Of a stretch of DNA of 64,000 nucleotides, positions 11,234 through 20,070 are shown one piece after another. This stretch comes from Isoetes taiwanensis (Eukaryota > Streptophyta > Lycopodiopsida > Isoetales > Isoetaceae), in assembly GCA_021234155.1 (NCBI GenBank), contig JAJEKV010000066.1, positions 3,697,159 to 3,761,158 of the forward strand. Direction: 5' to 3'. The translations under genes were made by a program, and so were the position numbers. How positions within the stretch are numbered: the first letter of the stretch is position 1; each line of letters opens with the position of its first letter. Below the pieces are notes generated by a model that was not told the DNA's origin, searched no databases, and saw only the letters and a list, made by a program, of their open reading frames with translations.

Positions 11234-11300
11234 GTCTCACAGCTCGCGCCTGGTCGCAAAACTAACTTTTTGTTTTGAAGCGAGGCGCAAGCTATGAGAC
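11234..11300. promoter_or_regulatory. Hairpin module, copy 1 (upstream of the H3-like gene)
   Basis: The left arm GTCTCACAGCTCGCGCCTGG pairs with the right arm CGAGGCGCAAGCTATGAGAC across a 27-base spacer that contains TCGCAAAACTAA. The same hairpin occurs four times in the element, two copies before each of its two genes. A role as promoter element, packaging signal or small-RNA source is possible. Confidence 0.75.
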
Positions 11301-11422
11301 ATCGAGCCAAGAACACCAAAACATGATGAATTTGAGATAAATAATGTGGTAAGGCTAATTCTAAGGTAGGAATTAGTTAGAATAGCATGTTTTAATTACC
11401 TAAAAACCCTAGAAATGTATGA

Positions 11423-11481
11423 GATCTCGATGGGTCGCAAAACTAAACATTAGTATTGGAACGAGGCGCAAGCTGTGAGAC
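11423..11481. promoter_or_regulatory. Hairpin module, copy 2 (left arm degraded)
   Basis: The right arm CGAGGCGCAAGCTGTGAGAC is perfect and the spacer GTCGCAAAACTAA is kept. The left arm is reduced to GATCTCGATGG, so pairing is weak. It lies about 100 bp before the TATA box at 11584. Confidence 0.65.
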
Positions 11482-11583
11482 CAATGGGTAGGAAAAGTCT
11501 GAAATAAGTATGAGTTTTAGATAAATTGGTGCCTTAGCAGGTTAAACAGAGCAACTTGAGTTTTGACCTAAAATGCCCCAAGC

Positions 11584-11591
11584 TATAAATA
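11584..11591 (+). promoter_or_regulatory. TATA box of the H3-like gene unit
   Basis: TATAAATA in the context GCTATAAATAGATG, 109 bp before the ATG at 11693. The flanks (CCCCCTCA after it, then CCTAGAAATCCGCTCTTCCC) resemble those of the second TATA box at 13498, pointing to two related internal promoters. Confidence 0.65.
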
Positions 11592-11692
11592 GATGTAGAA
11601 CCCCCTCATTTTTTCGTCCAAGCCCTAGAAATCCGCTCTTCCCAACTTAGGCGATCTTTCGGCGCTTTTATCCGATTGACGATCCGTAAAAC

Positions 11693-12492
11693 ATGGCCCA
11701 ACCAAACAGCATCAAGAAGGAAGCGCCGCCCAGCGAAACCACCAGCCCATCGGAGACAAAGAGATCATTCGAAGATGCTTCGTGAGAGGCTCGCAAGAGG
11801 GGGCTCGCCCTTCTGGACGAAGAGCAAGACACCTCCGATTTGATCGATGTCTTCAACCAAAGAAAGCGGAGCAGACGAGGCCACATCACCAAACCCATGG
11901 ACGATTTAGACGAGGGAGGTATATGAAGAAATAGAGCGGAGATCCGGCGTGCCAGAACAAGCGCAGATGAGCAAGTGATGTCCGGAGCCGCCGGAGGTAG
12001 CGCACTTTAGAAGATTCATCGAAGTACGAGCGCCTAAGAGAAGGGAGGACAAAAGAGGAAAAGGAAGGAGGAGGAACAAAAGGCAGCAGAAGAAAAGAAG
12101 AAAGCGAAAGGGAAGTTCGTGGGTGCATAAGGAGAACAAAGGACTCGCCTGCTAAGGAAGAGGCCGAACCCCAACATTATCATCAAGGAGCCGCAACCCC
12201 GACGAACCCCCAAACCCTTCCGACGACTCTTCCGATGGGGACTTCAACCCTAACGCTGCAGTGGAAGCTCTTCCAAGAACCCAGCGACGAGCAAGAAATA
12301 CCCAGAGCAACCGGCCGAAAGCAACCCCAAAGAAGACCAAGTGCGAAGCCCCAAAATACCCGCATGGGGATAGAAAGAAGCAACCACGACCCGCCGGGAA
12401 GCCTACGCATACCGGAGTGGTGAAGATTTATGAGAGAAAGATGAGGGAGCACGAGGCCTACATGAAGAAATGGGAGGCCTATAACAAATATT
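11693..12492 (+). pseudogene. Charged N-terminal extension of the H3-like protein, frames broken
   Basis: The ATG at 11693 opens MAQPNSIKKEAPPSETTSP, interrupted by an in-frame TGA at 11783, after which the same frame continues through EARKRGLALLDEEQDTSDL and KRSRRGHITKP. Later parts change frame: a Lys/Glu run (KEEEQKAAEEKKKAKGK) near 12055-12115, an acidic patch (PNPSDDSSDGDF) near 12205-12245, then Lys/Pro-rich sequence and [20 protein letters not shown] up to 12490. Composition is that of a long disordered histone-like tail. I read it as one gene with the H3-like part, broken by a few indels or sequence errors. It matches no family I know. Confidence 0.5.
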
Positions 12493-12897
12493 ATGAAGAA
12501 AACAGAAGTTAAGTTCATCGAGGAGGGCGACCAACGGCAAAGAACCTTAAGGCCGCCACCACCGAAGCCCAAGGTTCCCAAGCCGCCACCCAGGAAGAAA
12601 GCTGATAGGAAAGAGGTGGAGAGAAGAGCGTTAAGGGAGATTAGACACTTCCAGCGCAGCTTCGGTCTCCTAATCCCCCGTGCCCCCTTCGCTCGGTTGG
12701 TGCGTGAAGTTATGCAGGCCTATAGAACAGACTTTAGAGTCACAGACGAGGCGCTGCTGGCAATGCAAGAGGCGGCTGAGGCAAAGATAGTGCAACATTT
12801 TGAAGATTCAACAGCCTGCACTATCCACGCCAAGCGGGTAACCTTGATGCGACAAGACATGAGTCTTGCGACCCGCATTAAGGGAGAACGCCCTTAG
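12493..12897 (+). CDS. Histone H3-like protein encoded by a retrotransposon
   Basis: The 134-residue product has a Lys/Pro-rich lead (residues about 20-45, [12 protein letters not shown]) and then a complete H3 core with no gap from ALREIRHFQ to the end. Helix 1 holds PFARLVREV, which fits the classical H3 signature P-F-x-(RA)-L-(VA)-(KRQ)-(DEG)-(IV). Helix 2 holds [33 protein letters not shown] leads into helix 3, and the C-terminus is IKGERP. Hand alignment gives roughly 55% identity to the canonical H3 core. Residues at the H3-H3' interface (Cys110, His113, Asp123, Leu126, Ile130 in H3 numbering) are all kept; Lys56, Lys64, Lys79 and Lys122 positions are changed. IRHFQ, LLIP and EALxAxQEAAE resemble plant CENH3, but loop 1 has canonical H3 length. 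There is no intron. The Met at 12493 may be internal to a longer protein. Confidence 0.9.
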   Translation: MKKTEVKFIEEGDQRQRTLRPPPPKPKVPKPPPRKKADRKEVERRALREIRHFQRSFGLLIPRAPFARLVREVMQAYRTDFRVTDEALLAMQEAAEAKIVQHFEDSTACTIHAKRVTLMRQDMSLATRIKGERP

Positions 12898-13044
12898 AAA
12901 CTTTTGTTGTAAATAATTAAAAATTTTGTAATATAGAGCAATTTTGTCTACCTTGATGACATAAACTTGAGTAATTAGAGCAAATTAATAAGTTTTAGCT
13001 TTTATTTCAGTGAAATAGGACATTGGGGAGCCGAGAGACATGAT
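12898..13044 (+). other. 3' untranslated and spacer sequence after the H3-like gene
   Basis: Directly after the TAG stop the sequence becomes AT-rich (TTGTAAATAATTAAAAATTTTGTAAT in two parts), suitable for plant polyadenylation signals. This would close the first internal transcription unit before the second pair of hairpins. Confidence 0.4.
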
Positions 13045-13108
13045 GTCTCACAGCTCGCGCCTCGTCGCAAAACAAAAAGTTAGGATTGAAGCGAGGCGCA
13101 GCCGAGAC
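13045..13108. promoter_or_regulatory. Hairpin module, copy 3 (upstream of gag)
   Basis: The left arm GTCTCACAGCTCGCGCCTCG is perfect. The spacer is TCGCAAAACAAAAAGTTAGG plus ATTGAAG. The right arm is shortened to CGAGGCGCAGCCGAGAC, lacking a few bases. Left arm and spacer are identical to copy 4. Confidence 0.75.
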
Positions 13109-13240
13109 CTCGCCCAAACTTGACCAAAACAGCTCCAAATTGACCAAATAAGGGGTCGATTCTGCCTAATTTGGCGAGCCCATCACCCTTACACCATTAG
13201 TTTACCCAAATTGGACACCTTTAATCGAAATGGGACTGAT

Positions 13241-13307
13241 GTCTCACAGCTCGCGCCTCGTCGCAAAACAAAAAGTTAGGATTGAAGCGAGGCGCAAGCT
13301 GTGAGAC
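13241..13307. promoter_or_regulatory. Hairpin module, copy 4 (upstream of gag)
   Basis: This is the best-preserved copy. Twenty-base arms GTCTCACAGCTCGCGCCTCG and CGAGGCGCAAGCTGTGAGAC pair at 19 of 20 positions around a 27-base loop. It starts 196 bp after copy 3 and 191 bp lie between its end and the gag TATA box. Confidence 0.8.
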
Positions 13308-13497
13308 CTCTTACCAATTCTTCACCAGGACTTGTCAAAGTCACCTTCAACCTACTGCATAGCATCTTTTAGGTAACCTAGCCTTGTTCAAGCATCTCCT
13401 ATAGTCCTCAAACTCCCATTTTGACCTCAGATAGGCTAGAATTACCCAACCCTCGGAAATTTTCAAGTCATCCAAAAATTAGGGTTTTCCCCTTTTC

Positions 13498-13505
13498 TAT
13501 AAATA
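13498..13505 (+). promoter_or_regulatory. TATA box of the gag unit
   Basis: TATAAATA in the context TCTATAAATAGACCCCTC, 122 bp before the gag ATG. Downstream text (CCCTACAAATCTGCTC, then GAGGCGCTCTTGC) parallels that after the TATA box at 11584. Confidence 0.65.
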
Positions 13506-13619
13506 GACCCCTCACTTCTCAGATAGCACCCTACAAATCTGCTCCTGCCCTTCTAGCCGATTTCCCAACTCCCTGAGGCGCTCTTGCAACCGTTTGTTAC
13601 CCTCTTCTGCAATTAATCA

Positions 13620-13847
13620 ATGGCAACTTCTGATTTCCAGAGATGGTACAGCGCCAGCGCTCATGCTGCTGAGGCCGACGTCGACCAAATCTTCCAGATT
13701 TTCAGGAAGGAGGTAGACGTCCAAGCAACCTTGCACGCGACCCCAGCTTATAGTAGAGTCTTGACTGAGTTCCAAGCTAGGGTAGAACCAGCGCTAGTGC
13801 AACTCCCCCCTTGTGTAGGATATTTTGTTCCTAGACAGTCCACATAG
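13620..13847 (+). pseudogene. gag: Chromovirus gag, N-terminal segment
   Basis: The ATG at 13620 opens MATSDFQRWYSASAHAAEAD and a helix-rich stretch of about 75 residues ending where the frame breaks near 13840. Position after its own TATA box and before recognisable capsid sequence supports assignment to Gag. The N-terminal sequence itself is not diagnostic. Confidence 0.6.
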
Positions 13848-15919
13848 CAAAGATAGACGATGTCCCTAACATCGCCAAATACCTCACAAACAAAGCGCCC
13901 GCACACCTGAGCCAATGGTCCTAACTGCCAACAGACCAAGTACTTCTTTTCAACACCGCCACGCAATCTTTCTCCCACCGTCGCGAAACATCGTGGGGAA
14001 ACCTCCATTCCCCATGGGCGTAGATCCATTAGCCGTGAAAGGAAACAACGGCTCCTCACACAAGACTGAACAGAGGCGTGAAGGGAAGGAAGAAGACTTC
14101 GGATGAACAGAACAGGAGGAGGAAGACGATGTTGAGCTCGACCTAGCGAGAGGAGCAATGACAAGCAGGCGGAGTGGCAAGACTTCAAAGAAGCCGGGCG
14201 ACTCTCGGTCGCGCCACCCCTCGGGTTAGGCATCACAAGCCTAGCCCCCATTATAATCGAAGGTGAGGAGTTTCGCTCCTGGCGACATTCAAAACCTCCC
14301 GGAGTGCGAAAGGGAGAACCGACCAAGAGTTGCTGCACCAACTCCGAAGAAACGTACTTGGACGACTTCATCGTCCAGGAGAGTCCGACTTCCCCCCCTC
14401 CAAGTAAGGGAAGCCGACACTTACACGGGAGAGTTTACCTCCGGCATCCAAGCCTACAAAGAACATCAGGCGGATCATGGAGGCGCATAAAGAGAACAAG
14501 CTACCGACGGAGGAAGAGTTCCTTGCTCTCCAGAAGCAGATGGGGATCCGCTTATGCGACCTCAAACATCCTAACGGCAAGCTTCGTCCGCAGCACCTCC
14601 CCGATAGGACAGCCCGACCGACCTCGGGAGGGCTTCAAAAAATCCGAGAGACTACAGGGAGCTCACCACGGTGGAGGTTGATGATTTTGGAAGCGCATTA
14701 ATCGAGCTGGATACCGAGTGGCCGAGGACCCATCTCGCAACGACAAAGTCATTACGCTTATTACCGCCATTGCCGATGGATGGAAGAATAGCGGTTATCC
14801 ACCGCGAAACCCCCCAGGCGAGGAAGGAGTATCGCCTGCCGATTGCACTTTTCAGATTTGGCAGAGGCATGCACGGCTCCCCTTAACACCGAAAGTATGC
14901 AATCCTCGGTGAAAAAGAGCGGTAACACTCGGCGCCTTCGACTTACGCCATACCTTACAAAGCGGCAGCAAGACTATCGCTGATGACTTATACCTCCCAC
15001 CGCAGAATAGAAGATTTAGCAAGAGCATTACGGGTGGATCTCCACCAATGTCGCTTAGGAACTTGGGCCATTCAAAGTAGGAACAGCCCAAGTGAAAAAG
15101 TTCTGGAGGATAATCCATCTTACCGCATCAACGTAAATGATTAGCGTGAGTTGCAAGTTCTTGTATTAGTGTAATATAAAATATAAATATAACATTCTCT
15201 TGCACTATAAATGTTCATTGATATATTTTGTGTCCCCTCAACCATGCCAACAAACATAAATAAAGCAAGAAAGCAAGGAAAACTAACCATGTAGATATGA
15301 ACCACTTGTGTATGCAAATAGAGGCCCCGAGCGCAGGAGAACGACAAACCGCGGGAACTTACTGGGGAACAGAGCCCGCCTGTGCCACGGCCGGCAAAAA
15401 CCTGCTTGAAGAATTTGGACAAATGACCCTTAAGAAGAAATATCGCAATGAGGACCGGACCTCGAAAGCGGATAAAGGCTTTGCTAGCCGCGCTGGCGAG
15501 CGTGTTTCGGTGGGTAACGCTCACCGCCGCAAAGCATCAGCTTCGGAGAACAGTCGAGACAAGAAGAGGAGCAAGAGAGGAAGGTCCCCAGCTCGGACTC
15601 CTCAGACTCAGCTTCGATTCGACTCGATTCGAGGAAGAAGAAGAGCGTAACCAAGTCCGAAAGCGCATCGAAAGGCGAGGAACCACCCGGAGGGACGACA
15701 AAGGGACACAAGAACCTCCGACTACCGTAAGAAAGTAGACTCGTGATTGGGAAATGTTTGGAAGGCCAGAAGCTCGAGCAATTCTCAAAGCGAACAGCGT
15801 CGTGCATGGAGGCAGAGGCTTGGCTTGACGAGATGAGCGAATACGGCAATGCCTATGGTATGAAGGATAAGGATAAAGGCGAGGGTGGCAACAAATAACC
15901 TCAGGGAGCAAAGACGCAT
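13848..15919 (+). pseudogene. gag: Chromovirus gag, middle part, broken
   Basis: Open pieces in all three plus frames (for example 14477-14701 with EENKLPTEEEFLALQKQMG-like text, and 15297-15650 with a basic Ser/Arg-rich tail) show a once-coding region cut by many indels. Around 15600-15660 the text is Ser/Asp/Arg/Lys-rich, and WLDEMSEYGNAYGMKDKDKG occurs near 15820-15880. Minus-strand open frames here are antisense shadows. Confidence 0.45.
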
Positions 15920-16498
15920 TTGGTGGAAGGGCTATGCCAAGGCTCATGGTTTAAGCAGGACGCTTGCGGGTTCAAGAAGTTTGCTAAAGCCTTCAAAAGC
16001 CCATTACGCCTCCAAGAGAGCACAAGTCCAAAGATGATGCAAAATAGCTTCTACGAGTGTTGCGGCAAGGCAACAAGTCGTCATTTAAATACACGAGAGG
16101 AATTTATGAGGCTAAGGTCAGATGTGCCAAAGTTAGGAGAGAAGCACGCAGAGGAAAGCTACATTGAAGGTCCGAATGAGGAGATCCGCAAGTTTGTAAG
16201 GGCAATAAACCCGAAACAAATGATCGGCGGAGTCCAAGGCAATAAGTTTGCAAGGAACAGGACCTCGGGAATAGTGGGCAGAGGCGGCAGCGATTACCAA
16301 GATAAAGGCAAGGCAAAAAAGTTTCAGCCACCGAAACGGCCCGGCCAGGACCAGCTAGAGCCCCATATAGTGGCAATCAAGGAAGCGGCAGGAGAAGAAG
16401 CGGTATCTTTCAAAGACAAACAGAAGGATCAAGCTACTCCAAAGCCGTGCGAGCCTTTCTCGCAGCCATGCCCAAGGAGAAGAGACAGGAGTGCATAG
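15920..16498 (+). pseudogene. gag: Chromovirus gag, capsid C-terminal part
   Basis: A 192-codon open stretch includes EEFMRLRSDVPKLGEKHAEE, then YIEGPNEEIRKFVRAINPK and NKFARNRT. This is the typical Ty3/gypsy capsid pattern F-x-x-L-x-x-(15)-Y-x-x-G-L-x-x-x-I. A Lys/Gln/Pro-rich tail follows and leads to the zinc knuckle. Confidence 0.8.
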
Positions 16499-16509
16499 AA
16501 AAGCAGCTT

Positions 16510-16551
16510 TGCTTCGGTGTTTCCAGCCAAAGCCATAGAACAATGAACTGC
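16510..16551 (+). pseudogene. gag: Chromovirus gag zinc knuckle with one Cys lost
   Basis: CFGVSSQSHRTMNC fits CX2CX4HX4C spacing except that the second Cys is Val. The other three ligands are exact, so either one codon is mutated or the consensus is wrong here. Confidence 0.6.
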
Positions 16552-17441
16552 CCATATGTCATGAGTGCGGCCTAGCAGAGAGTTGGGAGATTGGGACACT
16601 TTGACCGACGACGGCGGCGAGGAGGCCCGCGACTACATTCGTGGTGAGTGTCATATCTTTGCCGCAATAGATACTGAGCAAGCGGTAGAGCCGATTATAA
16701 AGTAATTTCCATTGGGAAAGGCCAAGGCCAAGTCATTTATAGTCCCCGATAGATTCGAAGTAGCCATAACTTTGCATCTCCCGCAATGGTTCAAATGTTG
16801 AAGTTGAAACCATTAAAGTCAAAGCCAAGGCCCGTTGTCTTAGCAAGTGGAGCGATAAAAGGCGGGCATTTTGCAGTAAAAAGAATCAACTTTGACATCG
16901 ACTTGCCGGGGATTAAGATCCGGATGGGGGCGTAAATGGGCATTGGCAAGTACGACTTGATAATAGGTATGGAATACCTTGGACCAGCAGGGGGCCATTA
17001 TTGATTGATTCTTGAAGCGGAAGGTGACCTTCCCAACACCCGACGGCAAGATCATTGAGATAACAGTAAAGAAGTTGTTCCCATCATGCGGTGTATGTCT
17101 TCTAAACGGCTGCTCAAGTGCATCAAGAGTGAGCAAGTAGCATACATCTTCAAGCTTGAGATTAGTGAGCCGAATTGGAAGGAAGCAAAGAAGACAGGAT
17201 GCTCGGCAAGTTGCCGAGGCAAATAGCTAAGTTGATCACGGAGTTCCACGATCTCTTTCCGATGAGATCAAGCAGCTCCCTCCTCGGTATAGGGGAGTCG
17301 AAAAGCAGATAGCACTCGAACCAGAACAAAGCCAACAAGCAAGGCTCCATATAGAATGACAACGCAGGAGTTGTCGAGAGCTAAAGAAGCAGCGGGAGCT
17401 GCGACCTAGGTTTCATTAGACCTAGTGTCTCGCCGTTTGGA
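16552..17441 (+). pseudogene. pro: Chromovirus protease and RT N-terminal linker, broken
   Basis: Recognisable pieces are RFEVAITL, FDIDLPGIKIRMG, KYDLIIGMEYLGP (16948-16986) and a K(V)TFPTPDGKIIEIT-like stretch. The YDLIIGMxWL-type block is the C-terminal flap region of gypsy proteases. The DTG active site is not readable. Then comes a linker with PRYRGVEKQIALEPEQ, the stretch before RT. Confidence 0.6.
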
Positions 17442-17984
17442 GTGCCCATTCTTTTTGTCAAGAAGAAGGATGGATCTTTGAGGATGTGCATAGACTATAG
17501 ACAGTTGAATAAGCACACCATTAAGAACAAGTATGCGCTTCCAAGATCAGATGACTTGATGGATCAGCTTCAAGGAGCAAAGATCTTCTCCAAAATCGAC
17601 TTAAGGTCAGGTTATCATCAGATAAGGATAAAGGAGGAGGATATCCACAAGACCGCCTTCAGGACGCGGTATGGGCATTATGAGTTCACAGTGATGCCTT
17701 TCGGCTTATCAAATGCCCCCGCAACATTCATGAGGCTCATGAACGATATCTTCAGGGACTTCCTGGACACCTTTGTGATTGTTTTCTTTGATGACATTTT
17801 GGTGTATAGCAGATCCCTTGAAGAGCACGAGCAACACTTGAGAAGGGTGCTAGAGAAGTTGAGGAGACACCAGTTGTACGCCAAGTTGTCGGGCCGCCAC
17901 CGCAATGAGAAGGTGGAATACCTTGGTCATGTGATCTCGGCGAAGGCATCTCGACGGACCCCGCCAAGATTGAAGCAAATGTGA
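17442..17984 (+). CDS. pol: Chromovirus reverse transcriptase (open segment)
   Basis: This 180-codon segment covers the RT palm and fingers without a stop. In order: [50 protein letters not shown] (catalytic Asp in motif A), [41 protein letters not shown] (the catalytic DD pair) and VEYLGHVIS. It copies element RNA into DNA in cytoplasmic particles. The upstream and downstream frames are shifted, so the polyprotein is not continuous as printed. Confidence 0.95.
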   Translation: MPILFVKKKDGSLRMCIDYRQLNKHTIKNKYALPRSDDLMDQLQGAKIFSKIDLRSGYHQIRIKEEDIHKTAFRTRYGHYEFTVMPFGLSNAPATFMRLMNDIFRDFLDTFVIVFFDDILVYSRSLEEHEQHLRRVLEKLRRHQLYAKLSGRHRNEKVEYLGHVISAKASRRTPPRLKQM

Positions 17985-18092
17985 TTCAAAGGGTCGGGCG
18001 AAAGAATGTGCACGAGGTCAAGTTTTCTGGCCTCGCATGAGGTACTCACAGAAGTTCGTAAAGAACTTTGCTAAGATAGCAGCCCCGCAACA

Positions 18093-18821
18093 ATGAACCT
18101 AACGAGGGCAGAGAAGGTGAAAGATTGGGTAGAGCATTGGCACAAGAAAGCCCAAAAGGGGTTTGAATTGTTGAAGGAAGCTTTAACAACAGCCCCAGTC
18201 TTAACCCTGCCGGACCCGGAGAAGGATAAGCTTGTAGCAACAGATGCGAGTAAGATAGCTACAGGTGCAGTGCTTATGCAAGAAGAACGTGTGGTAGCGT
18301 ATGATTCCAGGAAGATGAACGACGCCGAGACGCGCTACCCAACGCACGATCAGGAATTGCTTGCAGTTGTCAGGGCATTAAGAATATGGAGGCACTATCT
18401 CTTGGGAAGGAAGTTCCAATTGGATACCGACCATCAGAGCCTCCAATATGTATTCACGCAACCACACCTCAATCTGAGGCAGCGGAGATGGATGGAGTTC
18501 CTCGAAGAATATGACTTTGATATAGTCTACAAGCCAGGGAAGCTCAATGTGGTAGCAGATGCGCTTTCAAGGCATCCCCTGACAACTAGAGTGCATTGCA
18601 ATGCAATTTCGACGCTCTCCAGCGACTTTGGTAAGAAGATTGAAGAGTCCTTGCCAACGGATGTGGATTTCAGGGAAGTATGGGCAAGCCTCTCTAAGGA
18701 GGCTAGAACAGATAAAGAGCGGGAGGCCTTCAAGCATTATAAGAAGGAAGGCAACCTGTTATACCATAAGAACAAGTTGTGCGTGCCAATCATCAAGTGT
18801 AAGGAAGTTGATCCTCCATGA
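18093..18821 (+). CDS. pol: Chromovirus RNase H and start of integrase
   Basis: The 242-codon segment contains the four acidic RNase H residues in order: VATDASKIATGAVL, HDQELLAVVRALRIWRHYL, DTDHQSLQYVFTQ and NVVADALSRHP. RNase H removes RNA from the hybrid and makes the primer for second-strand synthesis. The tail after 18640 is the linker to the integrase zinc finger, which continues in another frame. Confidence 0.93.
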   Translation: MNLTRAEKVKDWVEHWHKKAQKGFELLKEALTTAPVLTLPDPEKDKLVATDASKIATGAVLMQEERVVAYDSRKMNDAETRYPTHDQELLAVVRALRIWRHYLLGRKFQLDTDHQSLQYVFTQPHLNLRQRRWMEFLEEYDFDIVYKPGKLNVVADALSRHPLTTRVHCNAISTLSSDFGKKIEESLPTDVDFREVWASLSKEARTDKEREAFKHYKKEGNLLYHKNKLCVPIIKCKEVDPP

Positions 18822-19000
18822 CACGCACAACAGCCCAATAGCTGGCCATGCGGGATTCATGAAAACATATTTCAAAGTGCGCAGCAGCTATTATTGGCCA
18901 GGAATGAAGAAGCAAATAGCTCGCTACATCAAAGAATGTCAGCTATGCCAGCAGACGAAGGCAGAAAGCGGCAATTCCAGGGGCATTAGAGCCATTAGCG
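18822..19000 (+). pseudogene. pol: Integrase HHCC zinc finger
   Basis: In a shifted frame the text reads LHDTHNSPIAGHAGFMKTY and WPGMKKQIARYIKECQLCQQ. The two His and the CX2C pair are all present with normal spacing for a Ty3/gypsy integrase N-terminal domain. Confidence 0.85.
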
Positions 19001-19700
19001 GTGCCAAACGCTAAGTGGGAGGTAATCAGCATGGACTTCATCACAGGACTCCCAAGAACAGCGAGAGGCAAGGATGCCTTGATGGTAGTGGTCGACAAGT
19101 TGTCAAAGATGGCACATTTTGTGCCTTGCAGGACCACAGATACAGCTATGGATACAGCAAAGCTCTTCACCAAAGAGATCTTCAGGCTTCATGGCATGCC
19201 AAGGGAGATTATCTCCGACAGGGATCCGAAGTTCATGAGTGCCTTTTGGCAAGACCTCTTTGCGACGATTCAGACCAAGCTATCCATGAGCACGGCGTAT
19301 CATCCTCGCACGGATGGCGGGCGGAGCGAACCAACAGGGATCTTAGAAGACATGCTACGAAACTATATGCGGAATAAGCAAAGTATGTGGGAAGAATTCA
19401 TTCACTTGGTGGAGTTTGCATACAATAGCACCAGCGAGAATCGTCCCAAATGTCGCCATTTATGATCAATTATGGCTATCGATTGCCTAACTCCGGACAC
19501 TTGGCACAACCCCGTGTCAAAAGTAGAAGTTTCGCAGCCGGATGTTGGCGATATCACGGCGGCTTCGTGGAAGAAGTTCGAGGTTATCTCATTGCTAGCA
19601 AAAAAGAAGTCGTCGAAAGAGCATCGCCGACAAGCATCGAAACGTCGGGGAGTTCAAAGTTGGAGATGATGTATGGCTCAAGATAAAGGTGAAGCAGCGG
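19001..19700 (+). CDS. pol: Integrase catalytic core
   Basis: The open stretch to 19465 starts near KWEVISMDFITGLP (first catalytic Asp), continues through VVVDKLSKMAHFVPC and GMPREIISDRDPKFMSAFW (second Asp), and has YHPRTDGGRSEP where the third acidic residue (Glu of the DGQTE-type block) stands. LEDMLRNYMRN and EFAYNSTSENRP follow. The core inserts cDNA into host DNA and leaves the 5-bp duplication seen here. The frame shifts near 19465. Confidence 0.92.
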
Positions 19701-19870
19701 CTCGGGATTGGCAATTGCAAGAAGCTTGCTCCAAGATGGGCTGGACCCTTGAGAATAATTAAGAGAGTAGGTAATCAATCCTACAAGTTGGAATTGCCAC
19801 ACACCTAAAGATTCATAAGGTCTTCCGTGAGTTTGTTGAAGAAGCATACTCCAAACCCGGGCGAAGTCTT
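19701..19870 (+). pseudogene. pol: Integrase GPY/F-type module
   Basis: Readable pieces are KLAPRWAGPLRIIKRVGN, QSYKLELP and then LLKKHTPNPG. The G-P-(Y/F/L) region that follows the core in Ty3/gypsy integrases is clear, with frame breaks on both sides. Confidence 0.75.
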
Positions 19871-19960
19871 GGACACTCAACGTTGTTGGAAATGATCGAG
19901 GAGCAGCCGGAAATAGTTCGAAATGATTCTTGATAAAGCTTTCAAGAAGACAAGGAGGTC

Positions 19961-20070
19961 GAATTCCTCCAATACTTGGTCAAGTGGAAACACTTGCCGC
20001 TGGAAGACGCGACGTGGGTACTTAAGAAAGATTTAGTAAAGCGGTACCCACAATTTATGGAGCAATGGGG
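19961..20070 (+). CDS. pol: Integrase C-terminal chromodomain
   Basis: EFLQYLVKWKHLPLEDATW and VLKKDLVKRYPQFMEQWG form the typical chromodomain strand-strand-helix of plant chromoviruses (Y-L-V-K-W-K-x-x-x-x-E-x-(A/S)-T-W). Such domains bind histone H3 tails or heterochromatin and steer integration. Its presence in an element that also encodes an H3-like protein is notable. Confidence 0.88.

Noticed and set aside
12183-12581. 132-codon minus-strand frame opposite the H3-like gene's tail
   Set aside because: Antisense to the Lys/Pro-rich coding strand; hydrophobic text without known features.
13748-14371. 207-codon minus-strand frame within the chromovirus gag region
   Set aside because: It lies antisense to broken gag, shows no motif, and has composition expected of a reverse shadow of GC-rich coding DNA.
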